From: Peribacillus sp. FSL H8-0477
GTDB lineage: Bacteria; Bacillota; Bacilli; Bacillales; DSM-1321
Length of the DNA: 64,000 nt
NCBI RefSeq assembly: GCF_038002765.1
Contig: NZ_JBBODE010000002.1
Span: 1,116,001-1,180,000 of the forward strand
Reading direction: 5' to 3'
This document shows, piece by piece, positions 34,160 through 42,321 of the stretch (within the stretch, counting starts at the first letter, position 1; the number at the start of each line of letters is the position of its first letter). A program made the translations under genes and the position numbers. A model generated the notes under the pieces. The model saw only the letters and a list, made by a program, of their open reading frames with translations. It did no database searches and had not been told where the DNA came from.

Positions 34160-35629
34160 ATGAAGCAATACAATGATGATGGATGGGCATTGCATACAGA
34201 TTTATACCAAATAAATATGGCAGAAACATATTGGAAAGATAATATTCATCAAAGAAAAGCTGTTTTTGAACTGTATTTTCGAAAGCTTCCGTTTGGCAAT
34301 GGCTATGCCATTTTTGCTGGACTAGAAAAAGTAATCGAGTACATTAATAAATTCCATTTTACCGATAGTGATATAGCTTATCTAAAGGATGAACTTCACT
34401 ATTCAGAAGAATTCTTATCCTATCTTAAAGAGATGACCTTCACCGGTACGATTAAAGCGATGTCGGAAGGAGAGCTTGTCTTTGGAAATGAGCCCATATT
34501 GCGTGTGGAAGCACCCCTTGCTGAAGCGCAGATTATTGAAACAGCCTTGCTGAATATTATCAATTATCAAACGTTGATTGCGACTAAGGCATCAAGAATC
34601 AAACAGGTTATTGGGACGGAAACAGCGATGGAATTTGGAAGCAGAAGAGCACAGGAAATGGAAGCTGCCATTTGGGGAACGCGGGCCGCTTTTATTGGCG
34701 GGTTTGATGCAACGAGTAATGTGCGTGCCGGTAAAATGTTTGGTATCCCAGTTGCGGGTACCCACGCCCATGCATTAGTTCAGGCATACCAAGATGAATA
34801 CAAGGCTTTTCATAAATATGCTGAAACGCATAAAGATTGTGTATTTCTAGTGGACACCTATGATACGTTAAAGTCGGGTGTTCCAACTGCTATTAAAGTA
34901 GCAAAGGAATTAGGAAGCAAGATTAATTTCAAAGGGATACGCCTCGACAGCGGAGACCTTGCCTATTTATCTAAGGAAGCTCGGAAAATGCTGGATGATG
35001 CAGGCTTCCCAAATGCAAAAATCACTGCTTCTAATGATTTAGATGAATATACCATCATAAACTTGAAGTCACAGGGTGCCCGAATAGACAACTGGGGCAT
35101 TGGGACGAAACTTATTACAGCATACGATCAACCGGCACTTGGAGCTGTTTATAAACTAGTTTCGATTGAGAATGAAGATGGAACCATGATGGATACAATA
35201 AAAATTTCCGGTAATCCAGAGAAAGTCACCACACCTGGTCTTAAGCGTGTCTATCGAATTATTAATAGCAGCAGTGGAAAAGCAGAAGGGGATTATATTG
35301 CCCTTGAGGAGGAAAATCCACAAGAAGAAGAGCGCTTGAAAATGTTTCATCCTGTTCACACCTATGTGAGCAAATTTGTTACTAATTTTATAGCGAAAGA
35401 ACTTCATAAGGACATATTTATTAAGGGAGAGCTGGTGTACAAACTACCAGACCTTAAAGCGGCTCAACAATATACCTTTGAAAATCTTGAGCTGTTATGG
35501 AATGAATACAAGCGCTCCCTGCATCCTGAAGAATATCCCGTAGATTTGAGTCAAAAATGCTGGGACAATAAAATGAAAAATATTGAAGAAGTAAAGCAAA
35601 AGGTTCAAGAGCGTCTGCAAGTAAAATAA
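34160..35629 (+). CDS. pncB: Nicotinate phosphoribosyltransferase
   Basis: 489 residues. Makes nicotinate mononucleotide from nicotinate and PRPP. N-terminal TDLYQINMAETYW, EFGSRRAQ, the active-site IPVAGTHAHALVQAY (His that is autophosphorylated in the family) and IRLDSGDLAYLS for PRPP binding are clear. The frame opens with GTG 34142, but GGGGAAAG precedes ATG 34160. Third gene of the NAD salvage operon. Confidence 0.95.
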   Translation: MKQYNDDGWALHTDLYQINMAETYWKDNIHQRKAVFELYFRKLPFGNGYAIFAGLEKVIEYINKFHFTDSDIAYLKDELHYSEEFLSYLKEMTFTGTIKAMSEGELVFGNEPILRVEAPLAEAQIIETALLNIINYQTLIATKASRIKQVIGTETAMEFGSRRAQEMEAAIWGTRAAFIGGFDATSNVRAGKMFGIPVAGTHAHALVQAYQDEYKAFHKYAETHKDCVFLVDTYDTLKSGVPTAIKVAKELGSKINFKGIRLDSGDLAYLSKEARKMLDDAGFPNAKITASNDLDEYTIINLKSQGARIDNWGIGTKLITAYDQPALGAVYKLVSIENEDGTMMDTIKISGNPEKVTTPGLKRVYRIINSSSGKAEGDYIALEEENPQEEERLKMFHPVHTYVSKFVTNFIAKELHKDIFIKGELVYKLPDLKAAQQYTFENLELLWNEYKRSLHPEEYPVDLSQKCWDNKMKNIEEVKQKVQERLQVK

Positions 35630-35645
35630 TCAAGGAGGAACAGAA

Positions 35646-36296
35646 GTGGGCAAAATAGGTATCTATGGATCATCCTTTGATCCGGTCACTAATGTCCATT
35701 TATGGACAGCGTCTACGATTGCTAATAGGGCGAAGCTTGACCGTGTCATTTTCCTGCCTTGTGCGAACAACCGAATTGATAAGCAGATGAAAACAAGTAA
35801 TGAACATCGCTGGAACATGCTTCAAATGGCGATCGCAGATAATCATAAATTTGAAGCGAGTGATTATGAAATGAACGAGCTTGCCGGTACAAGTAAGCAG
35901 TACACTTGGTATACGATGGAATATTTTACAGAGGTATACCCGAATGATGAACTATATTTCATTATGGGAGCAGATCTCCTAATTGAGATGGATAATCAAG
36001 ATCTGCCTATTCATAAGCGTTGGAAACATCGAGAAAAGCTGATTGCAAATCATAAATTTATCGTTATGGCCCGAGATGGAATTGATATGTTAAAAGCTAT
36101 CTCTAAAAGTCCGCTGCTTCGAAATTCCGATGACGGCAGAAAGTTTCACTTAATCGATAAAGGATTGCAAATGGAAATAAGCAGTTCTTACATCCGCGAT
36201 GAACTGGCTGCAGGAGGAGAACCAAGATACCTTTTGCCTGATCCATGTTACCAATATATAAAGGATCATGGTTTGTATCAGAAAGAACGATTGTAG
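35646..36296 (+). CDS. Nicotinate-nucleotide adenylyltransferase (NadD-like)
   Basis: 216 residues, GTG start with AAGGAGG. Nucleotidyltransferase fold with IGIYGSSFDPVTNVHLWT: the usual (H/T)xGH reads TNVH, an unusual loss of Gly. The C-terminal ISSSYIRDEL matches ISxSxIR. It would adenylate nicotinate mononucleotide, finishing the route from nicotinamide to deamido-NAD. Bacillus genomes normally have another nadD in a different operon, so this may be a dedicated salvage paralogue. Confidence 0.88.
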   Translation: MGKIGIYGSSFDPVTNVHLWTASTIANRAKLDRVIFLPCANNRIDKQMKTSNEHRWNMLQMAIADNHKFEASDYEMNELAGTSKQYTWYTMEYFTEVYPNDELYFIMGADLLIEMDNQDLPIHKRWKHREKLIANHKFIVMARDGIDMLKAISKSPLLRNSDDGRKFHLIDKGLQMEISSSYIRDELAAGGEPRYLLPDPCYQYIKDHGLYQKERL

Positions 36297-36312
36297 GTGT
36301 ACATGCATAATC

Positions 36313-36341
36313 AAGCTGTCGATATTCTCGACAGCTTTTTT
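36313..36341 (+). terminator. Terminator of the NAD salvage operon
   Basis: Perfect 10-bp stem AAGCTGTCGA/TCGACAGCTT, 5-nt loop, then TTTT. Confidence 0.9.
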
Positions 36342-36350
36342 CTGTGTTGC

Positions 36351-36460
36351 CGCACCAAGCCTTCCGCACAAGAAGATGCCGGAAGCGCACACTATTTGTC
36401 CGATTCCGCACACAAAAAAGCTTCAAGCGCACAGAAATATTCTGTTTCGCACAAAAGAGA
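36351..36460 (-). repeat. Second 21-nt-periodic repeat array (TGTGCG units, minus strand)
   Basis: CGCACA (TGTGCG on the minus strand) starts at 36365, 36386, 36407, 36428 and 36448: three intervals of 21 nt and one of 20. A partial unit (CGCACC) is at 36351. Unit bodies on the minus strand include GAAACAGAA, CTTGAAGC, GAATCGG, CTTCCGGC and GAAGGC, alternating CTT and GAA forms as in the array at 20716-20820. Confidence 0.82.
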
Positions 36461-36494
36461 TGCCTAGAGGAAAGCAACCCCCTAAGCAACACGC

Positions 36495-36795
36495 GAATAA
36501 AGACAGTTTGGATGGAGAAAGAGTCTCGGTTGAAGGGATGAGTGATGGTACGAAGGATCAATTATACTTGGCTCTCCGCCTGGCAAGTATTGATAAATAT
36601 GTTCAGGAAAATGAACATATTCCTTTCATAGTTGACGATATACTGATCCATTTTGATGATGAACGGGCAAAAGAAACCTTAAAGGTACTATTAGAGCTAT
36701 CAAAGAAAACACAAGTTATATTCTTCACTCATCATTCTAGGTTGATTGAGTTAATGAAGGATATAGCCAGTGAGGTGAACAACTTACGAAGTTAG
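36495..36795 (+). pseudogene. 3' remnant of a YhaN/SbcC-like AAA ATPase gene
   Basis: About 100 codons keep the C-terminal ATPase signature VEGMSDGTKDQLYLALRLA, the Walker B strand PFIVDDILIHFDDERA and the H-loop FFTHHSRL, ending with a normal stop. The family is about 900-1000 residues, so roughly the first 850 are missing, including Walker A. The homologous part begins about 40 nt after the repeat array, marking a deletion or replacement breakpoint. Not functional as an ATPase. Confidence 0.85.
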
Positions 36796-36923
36796 TGGGT
36801 GTTTAGTGAATTTTTTTTACCAAATCCTTCGAAGGTAACTAGTATGAATGGTATTTAATTGGTAAAATATGAATACCCAACTTTGGTGTCGGCATAGATA
36901 TAACCTGTCAGGAGGAGTGAAAA

Positions 36924-37889
36924 ATGGAACAAAAAAAAGTTCATTTATTTCCGTATCAGGTGAAAACTGTCGAACTTGAAACAACTGAAGTGCCAAGAGG
37001 AGTCGAATTGATTCAGGCTCCAAACGTGTGGAACAAATCAAAAGGAAAAGGTATTACAGTAGCCATACTCGACACAGGCTGTGATATAACCCACCCAGAT
37101 TTGAAGAATCGGATTATCGGCGGGCGGAATTTTACTGATGATGATCAATCCAATCCCGAAATGTTTGTCGATTATAATGGACATGGTACCCATGTGGCCG
37201 GGACAATTGCGGCGGAAAAGAATGATGTTGGTGTGGCAGGAGTGGCACCTGAAGCTGATTTATTAATTTTGAAGGTTTTAGACAAAAAAGGTTCCGGCCA
37301 ATACGAATGGATTATTAATGGAATCAATTATGCGGTCGAACAAAAGGTAGATATTATCTCAATGAGTCTTGGAGGTTCTGAGGATGTCCCAGAGCTCCAT
37401 CAAGCAATCCAACAGGCAATTTCTAAACAGATTCTTGTCGTGTGTGCAGCAGGGAATGATGGTGACGGAGATGATACTACGGATGAAATGGGCTATCCCG
37501 GCTGCTATAACGAAGTCATTAGTGTAGGGGCAATTGATTTAGAGAGAAGGTCTTCACCGTTTACCAATTCTAATAATGAGGTGGACCTGGTTGCTCCGGG
37601 TGAGGAGATTCTCTCAACCTATCTAAATGGCCAGTATGCTAAACTGAGTGGTACGTCGATGGCGACTCCTCATGTATCTGGTGCGCTGGCGTTAATTAAA
37701 GTGATGGTAAACGAGAGCTTTGGACGAACACTGACTGAACCGGAGCTCTATTCACAGTTAATTAGAAGAACAATTCCGCTGGGGAATTCCCCGAAGCTTG
37801 AAGGCAATGGGTTGTTATATCTTACAACGGTAGACTATTTAGAAGAAGTCCTAAGTAAGAAAATGAAACCTGAGAAGTTAAGTATATGA
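36924..37889 (+). CDS. ispA: Intracellular subtilisin-like serine protease
   Basis: 321 residues without signal peptide. Starts with the short propeptide of ISPs including the LFPYQV stretch, then the S8 domain with catalytic Asp in VAILDTGCD, His in GHGTHVAGTIAA and Ser in LSGTSMATPHVSGA; oxyanion Asn in CAAGNDGDGD. Matches Bacillus major intracellular protease in length and order. ATG 36924 follows AGGAGGAGTG. Its stop overlaps the next gene by 4 nt (ATGA), so both proteins are made together in the cytosol. Confidence 0.93.
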   Translation: MEQKKVHLFPYQVKTVELETTEVPRGVELIQAPNVWNKSKGKGITVAILDTGCDITHPDLKNRIIGGRNFTDDDQSNPEMFVDYNGHGTHVAGTIAAEKNDVGVAGVAPEADLLILKVLDKKGSGQYEWIINGINYAVEQKVDIISMSLGGSEDVPELHQAIQQAISKQILVVCAAGNDGDGDDTTDEMGYPGCYNEVISVGAIDLERRSSPFTNSNNEVDLVAPGEEILSTYLNGQYAKLSGTSMATPHVSGALALIKVMVNESFGRTLTEPELYSQLIRRTIPLGNSPKLEGNGLLYLTTVDYLEEVLSKKMKPEKLSI

Positions 37890-38689
37890 TGAATGACCTT
37901 TTGCATGAACTTGCCCAAGAACGTGCGTGGTGCAAAGCTGAGCTAAAAGCTGTTTTGAATCGTGATTATTATAATGAAGGTACCGACTTAAAACAAAAAA
38001 ATGACTATTACCGTATGATTTCTTTTAAGGATAGTTATCTATCTTCACGAATAAGAAAGCTTTTAGAAGAAACACATCTTCAAAAATTAAGCTATACCCC
38101 GCATCGATATTTATATCCCTGGGTCGATCTACAGGAAGATCGAACGCTTAAAAGTTTGTATTCGGGGAAAAGGATGGATCCCCTTGAGGTGATTGAAGCG
38201 GATATTCGGAAATTAGAGCAAGAAGCTCAGCAGGGACAATTAGGGACGTCACTTTTAAACTGTGAACATGTGGTTCCACAATCCTGGTTTCACAAGAAAG
38301 ATCCGATGAAAGGAGATCTTCATCACCTTTTTGCCTGTGACCCTGGATGTAATAGCATCCGCGGTAACCATCCATATGATGACTTTTTAGATTATATTCC
38401 AGAGCGGTTGATTCTTGGTATAAAGGATGGATGCGGAAAAAATGAGGGTGGAAAGTTTGAGCCTGAATACGGAAAAGGAATCGTGGCTCGGTCCACCCTC
38501 TATTTTTTACTGCGCTACCCGCAAACCATATCGCACGAACTGGTGAATATCTCTCTTTTACTAGAATGGCATCAAAGGTTTCCGGTATCACGCTATGAAT
38601 TGCACCGAAATCAAGCCATTCAGGAGCTGCAAGGAAATCGTAATCCTTTTATTGATTTTCCTGAATCTGCACGGTCAATGATTCTATAA
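37886..38689 (+). CDS. Endonuclease I family nuclease without a secretion signal
   Basis: 267 residues. The C-terminal two thirds carry the endonuclease I (PF04231) motif: LNCEHVVPQSWF with general-base His, DLHHLFACDPGCNSIRGNHPYDDF with metal-binding His and Asn, and DGCGKNEGGKFEP. Relatives such as E. coli EndA and B. subtilis YurI/BsnA are secreted; this one has no hydrophobic N-terminus. ATG at 37886 or 37889. Translationally coupled to an intracellular subtilisin. Confidence 0.88.
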   Translation: MMNDLLHELAQERAWCKAELKAVLNRDYYNEGTDLKQKNDYYRMISFKDSYLSSRIRKLLEETHLQKLSYTPHRYLYPWVDLQEDRTLKSLYSGKRMDPLEVIEADIRKLEQEAQQGQLGTSLLNCEHVVPQSWFHKKDPMKGDLHHLFACDPGCNSIRGNHPYDDFLDYIPERLILGIKDGCGKNEGGKFEPEYGKGIVARSTLYFLLRYPQTISHELVNISLLLEWHQRFPVSRYELHRNQAIQELQGNRNPFIDFPESARSMIL

Positions 38690-38698
38690 ATATAGGGA

Positions 38699-38744
38699 AA
38701 AACTTGAGAAAACCCGGAATTTCGGCATTTCTCAAGTTTTTTTT
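38699..38744 (+). terminator. Terminator of the protease-nuclease pair
   Basis: Perfect 13-bp stem AAAACTTGAGAAA/TTTCTCAAGTTTT followed by TTTT. Confidence 0.92.
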
Positions 38745-38828
38745 GTTATTTTAAAAGAACATAGAATGTAAAATCGTCCGCTGGTTTGATACAATTAGTA
38801 GTATGAGTATAATAAAGGAATGATAATT

Positions 38829-39005
38829 TTGAAAAAACTTAGCTGGATAATTTCAGGAATTGGTGCCTTGTTGATTGTTGGGGGGCTGCTTTATCCTCTG
38901 GACATGATTACAAAAAATACATTTATTTATATGCTGCTTGGCGGTTCAGTCACTATGTTTATTGCATCAATGATTAGAGCCTATGCGATAATGAAAGACA
39001 AATAA
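38829..39005 (+). CDS. Small membrane protein, two helices
   Basis: 58 residues with two hydrophobic helices (WIISGIGALLIVGGLLYPL and FIYMLLGGSVTMFIASMI) and a basic tail. AAAGGA at 38814-38819 favours TTG 38829 over ATG 38820. I do not recognise it; a Bacillus-specific hypothetical. Confidence 0.7.
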   Translation: MKKLSWIISGIGALLIVGGLLYPLDMITKNTFIYMLLGGSVTMFIASMIRAYAIMKDK

Positions 39006-39040
39006 AAAAGTTGTACCTGTAAAAACAGGTACAACTTTTT
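39005..39040. terminator. Bidirectional terminator between convergent genes
   Basis: Perfect 16-bp stem AAAAAGTTGTACCTGT/ACAGGTACAACTTTTT with a 4-nt loop and T-runs on both strands. Confidence 0.93.
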
Positions 39041-39041
39041 A

Positions 39042-40172
39042 TTATTTAGTTACAAAATTTTCGGTATAATAGGGTCGTTTGTCTGAACTGAAGTCAACAC
39101 CGACGCCTAATTCTCTGAAGTCCTTCTGCAGGATGTTTTCCCGGTGGCCAAGTGAGTTCATTAGGCCCTCATGTGCAAAGATACTACTGAGCTGTCCAGT
39201 AGCTAGGTTTTCCCCAGCTGTGCTAAAGCGGATGTTGTCAGCTTTCATTCGGTCAAAGGGAGACTCACCTCTGAGGTTAGTATGGTTAAAGTAATTATTC
39301 TTAGCCATATCAGCACTGTGCTTACGAGCAGTGTCCTTAACGACTTCATTCCATGTTAGGAAGTTAAGGCCATGGGTGACTCGAGCAGCATTGGTCAAAT
39401 CAAATAATTGATATTCAAATCCTTCTTTAAGTTCATCATTCGGTTCAGGATAGAATGTCTTTTTTTGCTTTTCAAGTTCTGCAGATATGATTTGAATCGC
39501 AGTAACGCGATCGTTTTCATGTTTATCGTAAAAAATAGTAATATAGTTGTCATCGAGTTTGAAGAGGGTAGATTCCTGCGTGTCTTGCATCTGATAAGTA
39601 ACAATACCTTTTCGCATAGACGTAAGTGGTTCACCAAGAAGCTTAAGTGCTTCATTTTTAGAACTGTTCAGGGTAATTCCAGATTTAGACGTAATTAGGT
39701 CCTGATTAGTATACAGCCCAGCGACCTTCCCTGCATCGTTGTAGGCGGCCATAAAGAAATTTTGATAATCAGTATGATAAGTGTGCCATTTCACACCATA
39801 TTCGTTAATAGACGCCCGTTTAGCCTTCCCAACCTGTTTCTCAACTTTTTCTTTTGAATCACCAATTTCGATGTTATAAACAGAGAATGATTGAGTAGTT
39901 GGTGAGGATAAATCAGGTTTTTCCACTGACTTTGACTCGAACTTCGAATCAGGGTCCATTTTTTGATCCAATTTATCAATCAATGTAGATAATCCAGTTT
40001 GTAATCGTTCAAAAGTTGAGATGACAGTAGGATTTTCTTTGATAGATATAATATCAGTCTTAGCATCTATATAGGCAGCTTGATAATTGCCGTTCTTTAA
40101 ATGGTCGCCGTACAAATTCCAGACACCAGCTAGAATAAGGCATACAATGATTAATTTTATCAAACGTTCCAA
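39042..40172 (-). CDS. CAP-domain protein with CAP-associated N-terminal domain, YlbC-like
   Basis: 376 residues. An N-terminal membrane anchor (LIIVCLILAGVWNLY), then a CAP_assoc_N-type region around VYNIEIGDSKEKVEKQVG and ITLNSSKNEALKLLGEP, and a C-terminal SCP/PR1 (CAP) domain with HSADMAKNNYFNHT, GENLATG and LMNSLGHRENIL, which supply the usual His/Glu cluster. Same architecture as B. subtilis YlbC. Cell-surface protein; biochemical role in this family is not settled. Confidence 0.9.
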   Translation of the reverse strand: MERLIKLIIVCLILAGVWNLYGDHLKNGNYQAAYIDAKTDIISIKENPTVISTFERLQTGLSTLIDKLDQKMDPDSKFESKSVEKPDLSSPTTQSFSVYNIEIGDSKEKVEKQVGKAKRASINEYGVKWHTYHTDYQNFFMAAYNDAGKVAGLYTNQDLITSKSGITLNSSKNEALKLLGEPLTSMRKGIVTYQMQDTQESTLFKLDDNYITIFYDKHENDRVTAIQIISAELEKQKKTFYPEPNDELKEGFEYQLFDLTNAARVTHGLNFLTWNEVVKDTARKHSADMAKNNYFNHTNLRGESPFDRMKADNIRFSTAGENLATGQLSSIFAHEGLMNSLGHRENILQKDFRELGVGVDFSSDKRPYYTENFVTK

Positions 40173-40293
40173 ATATTCTCCTCCTAACTTTATATAGAAA
40201 CGTGTATAGTTATATCCATTTATGAAGTTGTATCAAACTATTTTATCTTTTTTTAATAAATAAATGAAACATTGGGTCTCTAGTAAATTAAGT

Positions 40294-40344
40294 AAAAAAA
40301 GAGGGTGACACTAGAACGTTGGCCGTTCGGTGTCATCCTCTTTT
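40294..40344 (-). terminator. Terminator of the unknown minus-strand gene
   Basis: Stem AAAAGAGGGTGACAC/GTGTCATCCTCTTTT (one mismatch) with an 18-nt partly paired loop; on the minus strand the tail is seven T. Confidence 0.9.
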
Positions 40345-40348
40345 AAAA

Positions 40349-41230
40349 TCAGCTGATTTTGAAGCTGAAGAGTTTATGCCATTTTTTTTGTTGTTTAGTC
40401 AAGGTAATGCCCATTTTATTCAGGAGAGTTTCACAGAACCTTCCGTTGTCACTGATGACTAACTTACCGGAAGGATCTACTATTTCTGTTTCCATACTGC
40501 CATGATTCACTGGCATTCCATCGAAGAAGGTAAGCGGCCACTTTTTAATGAGAGCAGCACTACGTGTTTTATTATTATATTCATACAATAGAATATCTTG
40601 ATCTATCGTAATAAAGTTTCCAGCTTTTTGTTCATCCTCGTAGTATCCTTCGGAAATAAACTTAGCAGTTGGATGCAGCTCCTGCAGCATTCTTATTCCG
40701 TTTTTACTCATTCCCATGTTATCCCGTTTAAGCAAGAAAGGGGTGACTTGGATGTTTTTAATATGATAATCATGTAACCGTTCAGCGGTCAGCAAGTATT
40801 TAAAATCATGTGTGACCGTTGTTTGTATTGTATATTCAGGATGCGCAAATTTCATTTCCAGCGCATCAAGAAATTCTTTTGAATCCTCATTTTTATTAAT
40901 ATTTTCATAGTTTAAATGCCCGCAATTTGTAAGGAATGATAAATTCCAATTGTCTTTATTGTGAATATCTGTATCCAAACGGTAGTCCAACAGTTCTTCA
41001 AGACTGTATCTAAAATATTCATTCAGCCCAAGAAAAGCAAAATACCGACTTGTTAGGATTAACAGGCCATAGACTTTAGTTTCGTTCTTCACAAATTCCG
41101 CTTCAATTGCTTTTAATATTACCTCATCAGAATGAAGGCAGTATTTTTCAGCTTCAAGCAATAGTGGTTCAAACTGACTGATCAACGATTTTTGTGAAAA
41201 AGTCGGCTTGCTTCCAATCCAGTTATACAT
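40349..41230 (-). CDS. Hypothetical protein of unknown function
   Basis: 293 residues, soluble, no signal peptide or helix-turn-helix. Two similar halves may exist: residues about 50-140 (VYGLLILTSRYFAFLG ... LLDYRLDTDI) and 195-270 (NFITIDQDILLYEYNNKTRSAALIKKWPLTFF) read like beta-rich PH/GRAM-type modules, a weak impression. Minus-strand ATG with a GGAGG site. Monocistronic, between ylbC-like and csp genes. I do not recognise a family. Confidence 0.75.
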   Translation of the reverse strand: MYNWIGSKPTFSQKSLISQFEPLLLEAEKYCLHSDEVILKAIEAEFVKNETKVYGLLILTSRYFAFLGLNEYFRYSLEELLDYRLDTDIHNKDNWNLSFLTNCGHLNYENINKNEDSKEFLDALEMKFAHPEYTIQTTVTHDFKYLLTAERLHDYHIKNIQVTPFLLKRDNMGMSKNGIRMLQELHPTAKFISEGYYEDEQKAGNFITIDQDILLYEYNNKTRSAALIKKWPLTFFDGMPVNHGSMETEIVDPSGKLVISDNGRFCETLLNKMGITLTKQQKKWHKLFSFKIS

Positions 41231-41728
41231 GATATCCTCCCAGAAATTACTTTATTTTGCTAATTCATTTGTTTATTATAAAGAGTGTTTCAGAAATAAG
41301 ATAGTGTATTTTTTTCCTTTTTATCTTTTTTTATTTTAGTAAAGATTATCTCCACAATATAATAAGTTTTTCGTCAATCTTCGTCATGGTTCTTTCCTTA
41401 TTTCTTCTGCTTGTCGAAATGTATTTTTCCCCTTAACTTCGAACGAAACGCTGTAGAGTTAAGCAATTTTCATAGATTGTCTTAGTATCTTCTATAAGAT
41501 TATAATTACCTTTGCCTGTATTATATAAGAAGAAATAAAAAATGACAGGACTTTATAATTATTTTCATTTATTTGATTTGCTTTTTGGGTATTTTCCTGT
41601 TATTCTAAATAAGAATTATTTTTGTTCGGTACTACGATTACAAAAAGTTTTTACTTTTCGTCTCGATATGTAACTTAGAGCAAGAATAGTAATACATTGT
41701 GTGTAAAACGCACTAGGAGGCAACAAAA
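41231..41728 (+). promoter_or_regulatory. Long upstream region and leader of the cold-shock gene
   Basis: 498 bp without a gene. TTGCTT (41578-41583) and TATTCT (41601-41606) with a 17-nt spacer form a likely promoter, giving a leader of about 115 nt. Long leaders are typical of csp genes, where they fold differently in the cold. The part before 41550 shows only AT-rich sequence. Confidence 0.55.
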
Positions 41729-41929
41729 ATGGAACAAGGTAAAGTAAAATGGTTTAACGCAGAAAAAGGATTCGGCTTCATCGAACGCGAAAACGGAGAC
41801 GATGTATTCGTACATTTCTCAGCTATCCAAAGCGAAGGTTTCAAATCTTTAGACGAAGGTCAAGAAGTTACTTTTGAAGTAGAACAAGGTCAACGTGGAC
41901 CCCAAGCTTCTAACGTTCAAAAAGCATAA
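41729..41929 (+). CDS. Cold-shock protein (CspB family)
   Basis: 66 residues, a single cold-shock domain. RNP1 is KGFGFIE and RNP2 is VFVHFSAI, both complete. A single-stranded RNA/DNA chaperone that eases translation in the cold. Codon choice is highly biased (GTTCAA, GGTCAA, TTCGGC), as expected for a very abundant protein. Strong AGGAGG site before the ATG. Confidence 0.95.
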   Translation: MEQGKVKWFNAEKGFGFIERENGDDVFVHFSAIQSEGFKSLDEGQEVTFEVEQGQRGPQASNVQKA

Positions 41930-41947
41930 TATTGATCCATCATATAG

Positions 41948-41979
41948 AACAGGCTCTATTTATAGAGCCTGTTTTTTTG
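41948..41979 (+). terminator. Terminator of the cold-shock gene
   Basis: Stem AACAGGCTCTA/TAGAGCCTGTT, 4-nt loop, then T6. Confidence 0.92.
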
Positions 41980-42071
41980 TGTATAAAAACACTTATTCCT
42001 TGACGAGATGGGCAAAGATAGGAGAAAAGTTATAAATTCGATCAGAAAAGTCGGAATATTTCATTTCTTTA

Positions 42072-42100
42072 TTGACATCTATAATGTATACGTGTAAGTT
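42072..42100 (+). promoter_or_regulatory. Promoter upstream of the SAM riboswitch
   Basis: TTGACA (42072-42077), 17-nt spacer, TAAGTT (42095-42100). It ends about 20 nt before the aptamer. Confidence 0.55.
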
Positions 42101-42118
42101 TATAAAGAATTTAATAAT

Positions 42119-42222
42119 AATCTTATCAAGAGAGGCGGAGGGACTGACCCTGTGAAGCCTCGGCAACCGGCAAGTGTACGGTGCCAAATTCAGAAGGACC
42201 GTGGTGTCCTGAAGATGAGATG
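42119..42222 (+). promoter_or_regulatory. SAM-I riboswitch (S box)
   Basis: Contains the conserved AAGAGAGGCGGAGGGACTG, CCCTGTGAAGCC, CGGCAACC and GGTGCCAAATTC stretches. P1 is closed by ATCTTATC (42120-42127) with GATGAGAT (42214-42221). Followed by a strong terminator at 42253, so high SAM should stop transcription of sfnG. Confidence 0.95.
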
Positions 42223-42252
42223 TGGTGGTACGTGATAGTTTCTTTGTACTTT

Positions 42253-42286
42253 GCCCTTCTCATTGAGGAGGGCTTTTTGTTGTTTT
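42253..42286 (+). terminator. S-box expression-platform terminator
   Basis: GCCCTTCTC (42253-42261) with GAGGAGGGC (42265-42273), one G-U pair, then TTTTTGTTGTTTT. It lies between the aptamer and sfnG. Confidence 0.9.
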
Positions 42287-42321
42287 CTGTACGATTACGA
42301 ATTAAAAGGAGGAAAAGGAGT

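Noticed and set aside
36268..36494. N-terminal part of the plus-strand frame running into the yhaN remnant
   Set aside because: It reads through a terminator and the 21-nt repeat array, giving a low-complexity Arg/His/Cys-rich peptide; only the part from about 36495 is homologous to a protein family.
42181..42321. N-terminal extension of SfnG
   Set aside because: The extension is encoded by the SAM riboswitch and terminator; ATG 42322 has a strong ribosome site.
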